Counted from the first letter of the stretch, positions 11,330 through 23,325 are shown. The stretch: 64,000 bases of DNA from Glandiceps talaboti (GCF_964340395.1 NC_135561.1:10401232-10465231); one strand, 5' to 3'. Translations and numbers: made by a program. The notes: a model not told the origin generated them from the sequence alone.

Positions 11330-12090
11330 AAATACTTAAATGATCATGACATTTGAAAGTGATATCAAATGATTCTAACAATGTACATGTGTATGTGCCT
11401 CATATTGTCATAAAACTTTCAAAGATGTAAAACTATTGGTACTTCATATAAATTTAAGAATACAACACAAAATTGGAATTTTTCATATAGTGTGAACTTT
11501 TTTGTATCATTCTGATTGGGTGAGTGATATTTCTAAAATTGGTTATTTGTTCAATGCTCTGAGGGACATGATCATGTACAGTAGCAAAGTCAATGACAAT
11601 GTGGTACACTGGTAGTATGGCAATATGGCAAGATCAAAATTTATTTTCACACTATGACTGGAAACAGAGCATACATGTAATAAGTTTATTCTCTTCAAAC
11701 ATTCAAAGATCTGAAATTAAAACTATATATATATGTGTGTGTTTAAGAACAAAGTGCAAATTCATGATGTTGTTGATCCCCACGTACAGATATATACATG
11801 TGTATGTGATATTTCTAAATTTAGGTATTACGATCGATGCTCTTCAAGGACACGATGACATAGACTAAGCCGGCAATTGCACGTCAATTTCCTTTTCAGT
11901 ATTCCTCGTTATAAACCAGCTGGGAGTAAATTTGCCGTGTTTTTTGTTATAAGTTACACATCGTATCCTCAACATGGGGTGTCTGAAATGATGTGGTTAT
12001 CATGATTTTACATGTAATACTGTGAAAGAAAAAGAAAGAATGTATAAATTACTATTCATTTACATGTATATTTAGTACACCCCATAATCA
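11330..12090. other. intronic sequence with a strong isolated acceptor-like site
   Basis: AT-rich. At 11885-11900 the sequence CAATTTCCTTTTCAG resembles a good 3' splice site, followed by a frame open for about 34 codons (IPRYKPAGSKF…) in the phase left by the RIM donor. No similarity is recognised and the only near donor (GTAAAT) is weak. Confidence 0.3.
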
Positions 12091-12098
12091 ATTGGGGG

Positions 12099-12134
12099 TA
12101 GGAGGGAGGAGTAGGGTGGGGGTGGGGGTGGATA
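12099..12134 (+). other. G-quadruplex-type G-run cluster
   Basis: GGGGGTAGGAGGGAGGAGTA is followed by GGGTGGGGGTGGGGGTGG on the RIM sense strand. Confidence 0.6.
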
Positions 12135-12927
12135 CTATTGGTTCAATAAACAAAAGGAACAAATTGAACCAAAAATTATAAATATAACTAAAGATAAGAT
12201 AAATTTGTAAAGTCTAATTACTAATAACAAAATACAGACCAAACTAGCGATAAGAACAAATACACATTCAAAAGAAATATTTAGATATTTGGAACAAAAA
12301 TCTTAAGTTTTGAGGTGAAGTTGACTTATTGAATTGTTGGATTTAATATTTTGGCCTAGAACATCCAGATTACAATGTATCAGCCTGATCTGACATTAGT
12401 CTTTCAGTTTGACTACCCTCAAGAAAAACACAAAAAATAAACAAAAACAACAGCAAAGATTGTTAAAGAAAAGAATAAAATCCTTGTATTTTTCATCTTA
12501 AAATTTGAAAATACGATATGCAAAATTATGCTGCTCAAAAAGAAATTGTTACAAAAATTATGGAATTTTAGAGTTTTGAATTATTCATATGTTCCAGGGC
12601 ATGTACATGTAGCAATGAAAAGTTCAGCACTTATTGTGCATTTAGCAGTGATAATATATTTGCTGGTAAAAATCAGAGTTGTCATATACATGTATGTGTG
12701 TATGTATTATTAGCTTCAAATAAACTCATTGAAATTCCTGTACAATTACATATGTGTCATATTGCATGAAGGTACCGGCATGTTGTGTATGTAAATAACA
12801 TCCCAATATAATGCCTTAATGTACCAGGTTTATTCTGCATATACCAGGTTTAGTATGAAAACATCTATGTATATACAATGTATATGTATGTGTATTTAGT
12901 AATGTGTTTACATCACTGTCTCTGATT

Positions 12928-13341
12928 TTGCTTCGCTGTCTATTAACCGCTTATAATGCTATCAGTAGCAACCAATTAATTTAGCCACCACACCTGCCGC
13001 CCCCACGCCCACTCACCCGCCCCTCACCCATCCTCAGTGGCAGTTACATATCGGTACATGTATGTCTGTTTGTACATACCACATTTACATAATATTGGCT
13101 GTGTATTAAATTATGTTGTACTTGTGCTCATCTCAATGAGGATGGATAAATTTACATATTGACTTCATTTGAATATGCTATCACTCCTCATTGTGACTAC
13201 ATGTATATCAGTATGAGTGTTTTTTCTCAAACCAATCAGACTTGTAAAATTTTTCTTAAACCAATCAGATTAAGTGTAAAATTTTCAAATCACATTATTG
13301 GTTGCTGTTGATAGCAACTGGTTAGTGAGACAGCGAAGCAA
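12928..13341. mobile_element. MITE with TTGCTTCGCTGTC ends
   Basis: The ends TTGCTTCGCTGTC and GACAGCGAAGCAA are perfect 13-bp inverted repeats. Subterminal matches extend through ATAGCAACTGGTTAG and its degraded counterpart near 12946-12975. The interior has a C-rich patch (12985-13030). It is about 414 bp and non-coding. Confidence 0.8.
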
Positions 13342-14225
13342 CATAATTTTTAACAGATCACGATGAAAAGAGGCTGTACATGTACATATTTAGAGATTTA
13401 CACTTCAGTACATGTATATTATATATTATAATTTATATATCGCACATTGTATGCCTTAGAAGAATTGTATGGAAATTTGGAATCATATGTACCTTGTGTT
13501 TTATGATGTAAGAGTTCATAATATGATTGGGACAACATAGATAGTTCTGTCACCAGCAGACAACTTGTCACTTTCTTCTGATTTCCCGTCATATGTGAAA
13601 ATGTATGTATTGTGTTTGTGGTTGTATCCATCTGATTAAAATCCTATGTAGCATACACTGCGCTATTTCTTTTTCGCTGGTATGTTTATTGTTGTTTGTT
13701 CTTTTTTGAACTCTTGTTACATATATCTGACACAATACCATAGGTTTTCCTGAACCTACATGTAATCTCGTACTTACGACTAGCCAACCAGAATCCCTCT
13801 TATAACAGTCAAGTTTTGAAATTTGAAATTGAAGAGTGCTCTGAAGTACTGTACATGTACCTATATGTGGCGCATTACACATTTTCATTGGTTGAGTGAA
13901 TTCACTCAGCACTCTCATGTGGCTCGGGAAAACCTATGGTACTGTGTCAGATGTACATTTGTATGTAGCGAGTCATTACAAAAGAACAAACGACAGTAAA
14001 TGTAACAGCGAAAAAGAAATCGCGCTGTGTACTCTACATCAGATTTTAATCAGATTGTGGTTACATGTATCTTCATAGGTAGAATTGCAAGGGCACTGTT
14101 TGCAGGAATATTTGCACTTAGTTAATATTAGTATGCAGTTAATGTATCAGTTGAGAGATGGTGTACATTTGTACATGTACACATGTAGAGCGTGTTAATC
14201 TCAAGATCACCATTTATAGAAAGGT
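13342..14225. other. intronic sequence with a diverged duplication
   Basis: Two segments resemble each other: 13650-13760 (CGCTATTTCTTTTTCGCTG … ACAATACCATAGGTTTTCC) and, inverted, 13925-14060 (GGAAAACCTATGGTACTGTG … AGCGAAAAAGAAATCGCGC). This is a long imperfect inverted repeat, probably a further DNA-transposon remnant. Short open frames in it are repeat-derived. Confidence 0.55.
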
Positions 14226-14229
14226 GACA

Positions 14230-14405
14230 CCATGCTGATGTATTCAAATTAATGTCTTTGAATGGGGACAGTGTTTTTGCTAATGTTTGGAAACCCCAAT
14301 AACATCTCAGGAAAAAACCCCGAATAAGTTTCCCATTGTACCATAATTTTGGTTGGGAACCCTACTGGCAATATGACTGGGGAATCCAGGTAGATTTTAC
14401 CTACT
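14230..14405. repeat. dispersed repeat ending in AGGTAGATTTTACCT, copy 1
   Basis: Shares TGTACCATAATTTTGG, TGGGAACCCT and AGGTAGATTTTACCT with 24285-24605. Weaker relatives lie at 20940-21200 and 34540-34720, and tails at 15350 (inverted) and 63618. The terminal motif is itself near-palindromic. No coding capacity was seen. Confidence 0.6.
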
Positions 14406-15876
14406 TTAATATATACTGTTCTTTATAACAAACACATTGGGGATAGTACTGAAATATAGAATGTACGTCATTTTGCAGGTCAAAGGAGGACACTTTATTC
14501 AAAAGATTATACTAAAGTGTACATGGTTTAGATTTCCATTCCTTGTACCTACAACTTTTGGTTAAAAACCTGTCATATACATGTACATGTATACTTGGGG
14601 AGTTGCTGTATATTGTAATAATAATATACACAAAGCATTAGTACTATTAGTTAGTGCATCATGCTAAAATGATCCTTATGGGGGAAATGTGCAAGGATTT
14701 AGATTTTGTGTACATATATTTTGATTTTGATATTATTTCATCATTGAAGCAATGGGATACAGTACATGTATTATATTCAGTACTTTGTCACCAGTACATA
14801 TTGCAGTTTATGTTGGAAAGATGAATTGCCGAGAAGTGTTTTGTCATTTTGTAGATGGTACATTAATTCAATTGTACATGTATGGTATTGTTCAGGTCAA
14901 AGCGGGACAACATGATTTGCATGAGAAAGGTAGTGTGACATATTGTATGTTCAATTGCTTGGAATGGAGGGATTTATACATATTGTGTTGCATAGTGCAT
15001 ATATGCATGTATTTAGTATGTTACAGGTGAAATTAGGACAGTGTTGGTATTCAAATGATGTTACTTCATGTACATTGGATAAACCATAAATTTAGTATTG
15101 CGTTGCTTGAATTAAATGTACCTGGTGACAAGATACAAATAGTTTATGATTATATCCTGTATATTTTGCAGGTAAAACTTTAGACAATTAAAGAGGCCTG
15201 CATGTACATGTATATTACCTTTGTAGGACTGTGTGCATGTCATGTGTATACTGTATGTATATATTTTATGCATTGAAAATCAGAGCCAATTGTTTTCCGA
15301 AAAATGCTGAATTTGTATCAATGTTTTTAAAGGGTGTACATAGTGTATTTTACTAGTGAGTTCACTGGTAAAATCTACCTGGAGTCACTTTGCTTAGGGT
15401 TCTCAAACAAACTGTTCATAAACATGATAGAAAGTTTTGTCAGTAATATATTTTACCCGACACCCCTTTTCTCTGTTACTGTCCTAAATCTTAGCACAAA
15501 CACATTTGTCATATTCATCATACCAGTAGTATAGCACAGCATGGAATTTGGAGTTATTGTACATGTATGTACTCAGTTCTGCTTATTTGTGTGTGGTACA
15601 TGTACATGTACGTACTGCCATGTGTTTAGTATGTTACAGGTGAGCTCGGGATACTGTTTGTATTCAAAGATGCAACTAAATCATGTTATATTGTAAGTAC
15701 ATGTATTGTACATAAATTGAGGACTCAGTTGCTTGAAATAAATGGGAATATCGTACATGTATTGGATTGCACATGTATTTAATATTTCACTGGTGAAGTG
15801 TGGGTAATGTTTGCATTCCCAGATGGTTGTTACCAGGTATTTCAGTATCTTGTTGTATGAGGTAGAGTACATGTGA

Positions 15877-16130
15877 CAATAGGGAACTTGTAATCCAGAC
15901 TGACCATGCTCAGATGCAAAGGACTGTGGGATTATCTGTGGTTATTGTAATACCTAATCTGAAGCTACTGATAAAATAAACCTCCCACAATGGTCAGAGC
16001 GAATATGAATTGATCATTCGTGGTTACAAACAATATAATAATATTGTTCATAATACTAATTGATTAGTATTTATTATCACATTTCCCATGACGCAACATT
16101 CAACATGGCGGGTTTGCAAGTTCCCTATTG
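15877..16130. mobile_element. MITE, AATAGGGAACTTGC family, copy 2
   Basis: Same family as 6327-6578 in opposite orientation, with ends CAATAGGGAACTTGTAATCC and TTTGCAAGTTCCCTATTG. It lies flush against a truncated hAT-like MITE starting at 16131. Confidence 0.85.
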
Positions 16131-16366
16131 GTAGTCCAAGGATGGTGACCAGTAGTCCTATATTCCCGAACTGAAAACAGAGTTCCTCTGTTGGAAATAC
16201 ATGTATGTGTGTTATAAAAATACTTCATGTCCATAAACCTTCATCTTCATCACATACACATGTAATCAGTGGTAGCCTGAGCGGGCTACCAGCTACAAAT
16301 TATGGTAGCCCCATGACAAAAATTGGTAGTCTGTGGACACGGAACAGCTGTTAATTTCGAACCCTG
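16131..16366 (-). mobile_element. hAT-like MITE (CAGGGCTCGAAATT family), truncated copy
   Basis: Read on the minus strand it begins CAGGGTTCGAAATTAACAGC and follows the 31039 copy through GTCCACAGACTACCAATT and GGCTACCATAATTTGTAGC. The far end is missing exactly where the other MITE begins, so one insertion has truncated or displaced the other. Confidence 0.8.
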
Positions 16367-17039
16367 ATACATTGTAACCTTCCATTGTAGGATGGATGCC
16401 TAAGGTTTGGCAGCATATCCTATGGAGGCTAGTTTGTAGGTGAAATGTGGACAATGTTTGCATTTATTAAGGATGAATGGGTATTTACAAATAAGTATTT
16501 CATCACTTGAGAGCTGATAATACAAAAGTGTGCAAATGTATAGGAGAGGGACAATCATCACACCAAAATGATCCTTATGGGGGATACATGCCAGGATGTA
16601 CATGTACATGTATATTTTGTATATTTTGTATATTTTTTTTTGTATAGATAGGGAAATCCCTTTCCATCAAAAAAACTGTACTCATGCATGTAACTAGCAT
16701 CACAGCAAAATGATCTTTACGGGTGATGCAGTAACTTCTAGTATGATGTATATTCATATATGAGAGTTCCCCTATACATGTACATGTACTCCCCCAAAAA
16801 ACATTCTCATGCATGTACACTAGAAATGTAGCGGCATCACATCAAAATGATCCGTATGCATGCCAAGCTGATTGGTATTGTATATGTACATGTTTATACA
16901 CATTGGCTATGTATAGATTCCCTTCCATTGTCTGTGTCCACACATTGCCAATTCATCACTATTGGGTAACTAATGGACAATACACTGTGTCCACACATGG
17001 CCAGTTCACACCAAATTCATTAACCCTATTATAAGTATA

Positions 17040-17330
17040 AAACAATACAGTTATTGACAGGTGACAGTTACAGCACTATAAGTACAATAACAAAAAGTTA
17101 CAAGCAAATCAACTACGGTGGACGTTCTTTCGCTTATGCTGCTCCAAAGCTCTGGAATTCACTGCCAACTGACATTAAACTTGCACCAACTATTGATTGT
17201 TTCAAAAGAAAACTGAAGACACATTTGTTTTGTAAAGCCTACGGTGTGGATTAACCATCCAGTGCCCCTGAACAGAACTTTGCCTGGATTTTGGCGCTCT
17301 ACAAATTATTTTGATTGATTGATTGAATAA
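17040..17330 (+). mobile_element. 5'-truncated CR1/L2-type non-LTR retrotransposon tail
   Basis: This is the last part of a LINE: the C-terminal coding tail, a short 3' UTR (…GGCGCTCTACAAATTATTTT), and a terminal run of TTGATTGATTGATTGA. The 3' signature and the AAPKLWNSLP motif are typical of CR1/L2/Rex1-like elements. The reverse-transcriptase core and endonuclease are absent, so the copy is dead on arrival. Confidence 0.8.
17054..17254 (+). pseudogene. LINE reverse-transcriptase C-terminal remnant
   Basis: An open frame without a proper start codon encodes the extreme C-terminus of a non-LTR retrotransposon polyprotein. The visible motif is GGRSFAYAAPKLWNSLPTDI, then a stretch ending KRKLKTHLF and the stop at 17252-17254. 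The pattern 'RxFxxAAPKLWNSLP…FKxxLKTHLF' is the standard tail downstream of the RT domain in CR1/L2-like elements. No catalytic RT residues (FADD region) are present. The missing 5' part indicates normal 5' truncation at insertion. It has no cellular function that I can infer. Confidence 0.85.
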
Positions 17331-17639
17331 AAGAATACATCTACAAGTAGTAAACTATTGTTTACTGTGCTACAGTTCATTGCTATACAAAGAATTGGGG
17401 TCTTGATAACATTCAGTAATTTGCTGCCGATGGGTTCCCTTGTCTGCCTAATTACAGGACGGACACTGGGAGTACATGTACAATGCAGTACTAGTGTTTC
17501 AAACTACAAGATCACTGATTACAGTGTTATGTGTAATATCTTAATTGCAACCTATAATTCAAATCATATTGGATTCACCTACACATTCGTAATGTGATTT
17601 TATTAGATTTCTCCCCGTAGTCACAATGGTAAAGTTTCC

Positions 17640-17900
17640 AACAAAATGCTGTTTTAATGTTATCAAATTGGTAGATTCTAAGCTGTTAGAAAATACTGAC
17701 TGATGGTTACCAAATTGGTCGATTCTAAGATGTTGCTAACAAAATACTGAGTCAACATTATCAAATTGGTAGATTCTAAGATGTTAGAAAGTACTGACTC
17801 AGTGTTACCAAATTAGTAGATTCTAAGATGTTGCTAACAATATACTGATTCAACTTTATCAAATTGGTCGATTCTAAGATGTTGCTAACAAAACGCTGAT
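17640..17900. repeat. ~55-60 bp tandem array, about 5 units
   Basis: The unit is TTATCAAATTGGTAGATTCTA, minus one base, then AGATGTTGCTAACAAAATAC and TGATTCAAC. Copies differ mainly by presence of GCTAACA. Confidence 0.85.
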
Positions 17901-17904
17901 TCAA

Positions 17905-18355
17905 CATCATCAATATTCAAATTAGTATGCATTGTAATGAGAATCTATCCAAAACTTTGGAAACTTTATATGACAAACATACATCTTACATTTGCCTGAA
18001 AATTTGCAAAGCTAAACAAAATTTCACTGGATGACTCACATTCTCAAGATCTAATGATTTCGAAGCTTTAGGTTGTCATGAAATCTTCATACATGTTCTG
18101 AGTTATATTTTTAACAAAATTACTAGTAAATTTGGTATTACTCAGAGGTCATATCGTAATAGGAAAGCCGTCTATTGGTAAATGAGTTTTTCTACTTTTT
18201 CTTTATTATTCAATTTATTTCAAGAAGTTATTTTAGCAAGTTATATGTTTGTCTTCCAATCATTAAAAAGATAAATTGTCTAGACAACATTCACTGAAAC
18301 TAAAGTAACTGAATATTACACTGTCAGGGCAAAAGCACTTTTTATGTTGCTAATG
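17905..18355. other. intronic sequence, no gene seen
   Basis: AT-rich; nothing recognisable. Confidence 0.5.
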
Positions 18356-18358
18356 ATA

Positions 18359-18802
18359 CATGAATAAATGAATGAATGAATTAGTGAATAGATGAATGAA
18401 TGAATGAATGATGGACTGGTTGGTTTGCTGACTGACTGACTGACTGATTGACTGATTGACTGACTGACTGACTGACTGACTGACTGAATGAATGAATGAA
18501 TGACAGACTGGTTGACTTGCTGACTGACTGACTGACTGACTGACTGACTGACTGACTGAATGAATGAATGAATGAATGACAGACTGGTTGGCTTACTGAC
18601 TGACTGACTGACTGAATGAATAAATGAATGAATGAATGAATGAATGACTGAATGAATGAATGACTGAATGAATGACAGACTGATTGGCTTACTGACTGAC
18701 TGACTGATTGACTGAATGAATGAATGAATGACAGACTGATTGGCTTACTGACTGACTGAATGAATGAATGAATGACTGAATGAATGACAGACTGATTGGG
18801 TT

Positions 18803-18839
<37 letters not shown>

Positions 18840-18862
18840 ATGAATGAATGAATGAATGAAAC
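18359..18862. repeat. compound (TGAC)n/(TGAA)n tetranucleotide array with higher-order units
   Basis: Blocks of TGAC and TGAA alternate. A longer cycle is superimposed: GACAGACTGATTGGCTTACTG, minus one base, followed by TGAC repeats and then TGAA repeats, recurring about six times. This shows expansion of a composite unit as well as slippage of the tetranucleotide. Confidence 0.95.
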
Positions 18863-19920
18863 AAACTCTAACTTAGAAAGAAAAGGTTTTGTTTTTGATC
18901 AAGAAAAAATTGGTCATCATTTGATTTCATGAGACCCACTAAATAAATGTTCTTTAGAGATAAACCTATAAATTTTTTGATTACGTCTATGAAATTTTCA
19001 TCATTAAGTCCATCACTTGCATGTAGGGGAAGGGAAAGGGAAAGCAGGCCGGATGTGGTTACATAACCGTATTGCACTTAACTTTCCTGTATATTCCAAT
19101 AGACTTTAATTTAATAGCATAAAAACTTACAGGTGTACTTTTACTTCCTATGTACAACAAACAGTTCAAAGTATTTACATTTTGCCTTTCCTGTTGGGAT
19201 TAACATTACATGTACATTTGTACAATCATGTACAGTTCTGTGTAATTTCACTTTCTGTACAGATAAAGAATATGCTTACACAGGTGTGTGTGTAGTCTAT
19301 CCTAAACTTCTTTCAAGATTTTAGGAAGAGCTTTAGAAGAGTGGTGATAATACTTCAAGTTGAACGGGTTGCTTAATGGGAAAAAAAACAAGCAAAGAAA
19401 GATGTAAAAGCTGAAAAAGAGGATTAAAAAAATATCATTTTTACCAGCTAGAGCATATATGCAAGCTTATGAGAACACCAAATAAAATATTTTGAACTTT
19501 GGCCCATGGGAAAAAACCATGAAAAAAACTATGATAAAAAACCCCCAACATTACATCATGTACTCCTATTAAAAAAAAACTACTTCCTTGCAGCAAACTT
19601 GGAAATTTTATTCCTTCCTGGTGTCCTCATTAAGCTTCCGGAAGAGCATGCATTTTCCATTGACACAGTGAAAAATAAAAGTAAACGTGAAGGGAAGAGT
19701 ACTCTCAGGATATCTGTTTTCTGTAAATTTCGTAATATTTCCGCTAGGTATTGCGTAAATACATGTGTAACTACGTGTAGTGGTCAGTGAGTAGGAAATG
19801 AGTCATTGACTATATACATGTACCTTGAAGGTGTTTGTATATGATAGTGATAATGATTGGGAAGTTGATGATAATGTAGATGACTCTACTATGTAATGAC
19901 TCACTGAAGGTCAATTAATA
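18863..19920. other. intronic sequence, no gene recognised
   Basis: Contains short open frames on both strands (for example 18868-19077 minus and 19506-19790 plus). None has a recognisable motif or convincing splice context. Confidence 0.4.
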
Positions 19921-19924
19921 ACAC

Positions 19925-20830
19925 TTTTCCTTTAACATCCCGTGCCCCGGATTGCATAATACTTGCACTCTCATCAGAATTCATCAATTCGATTTGATAA
20001 AAACGATGTGTCAGATCAGCTGTTCTCAGTTTTTTTCCTCAACATCCCGTGCCCCGGATTGCATAATACTTGCACTCTCATCAGAATTCATCAATTCGAT
20101 TTGATAAAAACGATGTGTCAGATCAGCTGTTCTTGGTTTTCTCCTCAACATTCCGTGCCCCGGATTGCGTAATACTAGAACTGTTATCCAATTTTATGAA
20201 TTTGATTTTGATTTGAGCAAAGTGAAGTATTAACTTTCCTGTTTATAAAAATCTAATAACAAAGCAAATATACGTGTATGTATTATATATTCAGTGGTGT
20301 GGGATATTGAGAAGAAAATTGTGTAACAGAGAACTGATGATGTAAATTTTGATTTGATGGAAATTACATGTTGAGATCATGTCACAGTTCTCAGATTCAC
20401 ATTTCTTCTCATAATTTCATGCCACAGATTGCATAATAATAGTAAACACTGTCATTTGTTTTTACGAATTAAATTTTGATTTATTCAAAACTATATGTAT
20501 AAGATCATTTTTCTTAGATTCACATTTCTTCTCATCATCCCATTAATGCCACAGATTGTATAATTATTATTAATCATTATTTTATTATCGTTATCAAATA
20601 TGTCACATAAAAAGATAATACCTGCTTTGTCATCAGATTTTCATGAAAAAAAAGGTGAACTTTGATTTGAAAAGAAAAGTATATTTTTAAGGTTGTGAAG
20701 TCCCACATTTCTCCTTTAGCATCCCACGCAATAGATTGCATAATACTTACTTTAATTGTCATTAGACTTGTATAAATGGAAAAAACGAACTTTGATCTTA
20801 TAAAATTATGCTTTGAAATGTGTAAGCTGT
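19925..20830. repeat. decaying ~105-120 bp tandem array
   Basis: The first two units are nearly identical (AACATCCCGTGCCCCGGATT … GTCAGATCAGCTGTTCT, starting near 19934 and 20040). A third starts near 20147. Increasingly diverged units follow (near 20405, 20535 and 20715, each with CCACAGATTGCATAATA-like cores). The gradient suggests a recent duplication at the left end of an old array. Confidence 0.8.
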
Positions 20831-20939
20831 CAGTTATACTGTAAGTCCTAAAGGTCATTTTCTCGAAAACTTGACTACATTGTAAATCTGATAAAAATTG
20901 TAATAAGTATGCTATTTCATAACTTGTACAATGATTCTA

Positions 20940-21200
20940 ATAGGAACCAAGTAATTAAAGTACCTGAGTCAGGTAAATAGAGATTTTACCTTTATACCCT
21001 TACCCCTTCCCATCAGTGTGCCCTCTAATGATAGCCAAATTTTGTTGTTGTGAGTCAAAATGAGGAAAACTGGGATTTCTTGTGAGTCACCACATAGTAA
21101 GAGATAGGGGAACACCAAATTTTGGTACGTCACTAGAAATTGTGTGCTCAGTGGCACGTCAAATTGGCTTAGAGGGCACACCGCCTCCCATGCACCCCCA
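20940..21200. repeat. diverged member of the AGGTAGATTTTACCT dispersed repeat
   Basis: Contains GATAGGGGAACACCAAATTT and GAGATTTTACCT, matching blocks in 24285-24605. Confidence 0.4.
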
Positions 21201-21339
21201 CCCTCTAACAAAAATAGTGACCTAAATGTCAGAATAGTGATGTTCAGATCATGAGATGGACAATCATTGAAGGTCTAATCTACATTGTACATGGCATCAG
21301 AGCACCTTTTGAGTCATAATTCAGTGTTTTTAACTGTAA

Positions 21340-22640
21340 ACACACACAGCATGGATTCCAGGCTTTCAGTTTCTTCAATCTACTTAGAACTAAGAAAATG
21401 AGTCATCTACTGCAAGGTTAGCAGACATGAGGGCCAAGATTGAGAGAGAAAAAGTTGAAAGACAGTCACCGGAAACTATCTTTGGAGTCTTTATTAAGCA
21501 AAGTCAATCATTTTCTTACTTTCTTTCTTTTTAAAGAAAATGGTATATATTGTAACTTTCTGGTGAATCTACATTATTTCAAATCTGATTCAGTAATAAT
21601 AATGCAGTAAACAAAAAAATGTATGGCTCAGCTGTTCCTCATCACATGCATATATATATTGTGTCTTTTACAAGAGACCATATATACTGTAATTTATATA
21701 CTCTTAAAGGTTTCCTATGGATTCTGACTTATTGGTTTCTACGATCCACTTAATAAAGCATATAGCAATAAGAAAATGAGTCATACAGTAGGTTGGCAAG
21801 AATAGTTATCAGAAAAGAGGATCATGATTTAGAATTTTTTTTAGACACAGTCAATCAAAGATGTTATTTCGAGGCTACATGGTATGCTTCTTCTAAGACT
21901 TGTTCCATCATGTGCATATGAACATACATCTCTTTACGAAGAATGGCAAGCACAGCGTCAAGATTTCCAGGCGCAGGCTTCATAGCTTTCTTTCTGTCTT
22001 TCGGGTCTCTCCCACGACCACTTGAACCTGAGTAGTTATTTGAATCATGGTTTTCAAATTGATATTACATTGTACATGTATTCCAGCACATTGGTTTCCA
22101 ATCCAATACAAAATGGGTCACACACTAGGTTGTGGTTAACTGAAATGATTACCAAGATTGAGAAAAATTTAAATAGCAACTAATCACATACTTCATTTGG
22201 AGGATAATATGCTCCATCAAGATACCTTCTACCTTGCATATGAACAGGACATTACATCATGATGTATTCCAGCATTTTGGTTTCCCCAATTTACTGTAAC
22301 AATACATGAATCATATGCTATGCTGTAGCTTAACTGAAGTAAATACCAAGATTGAGAGAAAAGGATAGAACCATCTTGAAATATTTAATTTGGAAGACAT
22401 GTTCCTTCAAGACTTCTTCCACCATACAATGTACGTGTCTGCATATGAACAGGATAACATGGATTCCAGCACATTGGTTTCCTCCCAGTCTACTTAATAA
22501 ACCAAGATGAAATGAATCATACGGTATGCTAGGTTGTAGGTTAAACTGAAGTGAGTACCAAGATTGAGAAAAAGGCTCAAGGAAGTCATTGAAGACTTTT
22601 AAAAAATTAGTAGAGATTTGACATGTAAGCTTTATTACCA
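21340..22640. repeat. old ~185-bp tandem array flanking the FAM89-like exon
   Basis: A recurring block, 'ATGGATTCCAGCACATTGGT' … 'AAATGAATCATACGGTATGC' … 'ACCAAGATTGAGAAAAAGG', starts near 21349, 21717, 22078, 22265 and 22459. Spacings are about 190 bp or twice that. The GC-rich segment 21928-22027 interrupts one unit between CATATGAACA and TATTCCAGCAC. Open frames such as the one at 22330-22773 (minus) are products of the repeat. Confidence 0.75.
21928..22027 (-). CDS. FAM89-like internal exon (nested, antisense to RIM)
   Basis: On the minus strand a 100-nt segment lies between an acceptor-like CTACTCAG (22028 upward) and the donor GTATGT (21927 downward). It encodes SSGRGRDPKDRKKAMKPAPG followed by NLDAVLAILRKE, with the M codon split by the donor. 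FAM89 proteins (FAM89A, FAM89B/LRAP25) carry NLDAALALLRKEM or a close variant, followed by a leucine-rich stretch; the match here stops at the splice-like border. The segment is richer in CpG and GC than its surroundings. It enters in phase 1 and leaves in phase 2. Without splicing the frame runs about 20 further codons to a stop with no family similarity. No upstream or downstream FAM89 exon was found, so a dead or captured exon is possible. FAM89B in mammals is an adaptor for LIMK1 and MRCK in lamellipodial actin control; the role here is inferred only by family. Confidence 0.45.
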
Positions 22641-22649
22641 TGATATGGT

Positions 22650-23030
22650 TTTCATCTGACTCAGACTGTCTTATGACAAATCTCTCAGAGAGGCAGATCA
22701 CATGGCAATGAAAGTACAGGTATGTGACCCACCAGGCCAAGTAACCTAGATTCCTGATGTTAAATTCAACCATTTATTATAAATGGATATAATAAAGGTA
22801 GCTATAAACATTTCAGTTTGATATTATGGGAGACAATTGTGTTGAAATATTTTGTTTATAGTTATAAAGATACAATTGATTGTAAGTTTGATCATGTTAT
22901 TTATTGTTAGTATTAACAGTCATACGCCATGTGTTACTGAGGTTTAGTAGTGATATTGTGCATGTACATGTAGGCATTGCTGAGGTGTCTGTTCTTGTTT
23001 GTAAATGTGTATATGTAACAGTGTCAGTGT
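22650..23030. other. intronic sequence, no gene seen
   Basis: AT-rich; nothing recognisable. Confidence 0.5.
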
Positions 23031-23037
23031 GTATGTA

Positions 23038-23099
23038 CATGTATGTACATTGTATGTATGTATACGTATGTATGTATGTATGTACATGTATGTATGTTA

Positions 23100-23130
<31 letters not shown>

Positions 23131-23180
23131 TGTATGTATGTGTATGTATGTATGTATGTATGTATGTATGTATGTATGTA

Positions 23181-23227
<47 letters not shown>

Positions 23228-23275
23228 ATGTATGTATGTATGTATGTATGTATGTATGTACATGTATGTATGTTA

Positions 23276-23306
<31 letters not shown>

Positions 23307-23325
23307 TGTATGTATGTATATGTGT
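23038..23325. repeat. (TATG)n with central (TCTG)n, duplicated 176-bp block
   Basis: Tetranucleotide runs of TATG flank a TCTG run (23181-23226). The interruption TACATGTATGTATGTTAATA occurs on both sides exactly 176 bp apart (TTAA at 23097 and 23273). This shows block duplication in addition to slippage. All long open frames here are repeat artefacts. Confidence 0.97.

Larger units (their letters stand above)
14440..16870. repeat. old degenerate tandem array interrupted by MITEs
   Basis: Two motifs alternate irregularly. One is 'TACAGGTGAAATTAGGACAGTGTTGGTATTCA' in diverged forms (near 14480, 14895, 15024, 15628, 15790, 16437). The other is 'GCATCACACCAAAATGATCCTTATGGGGGA' (near 14658, 16556, 16697, 16832). 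Two MITE copies at 15877-16366 split the array. Confidence 0.6.
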
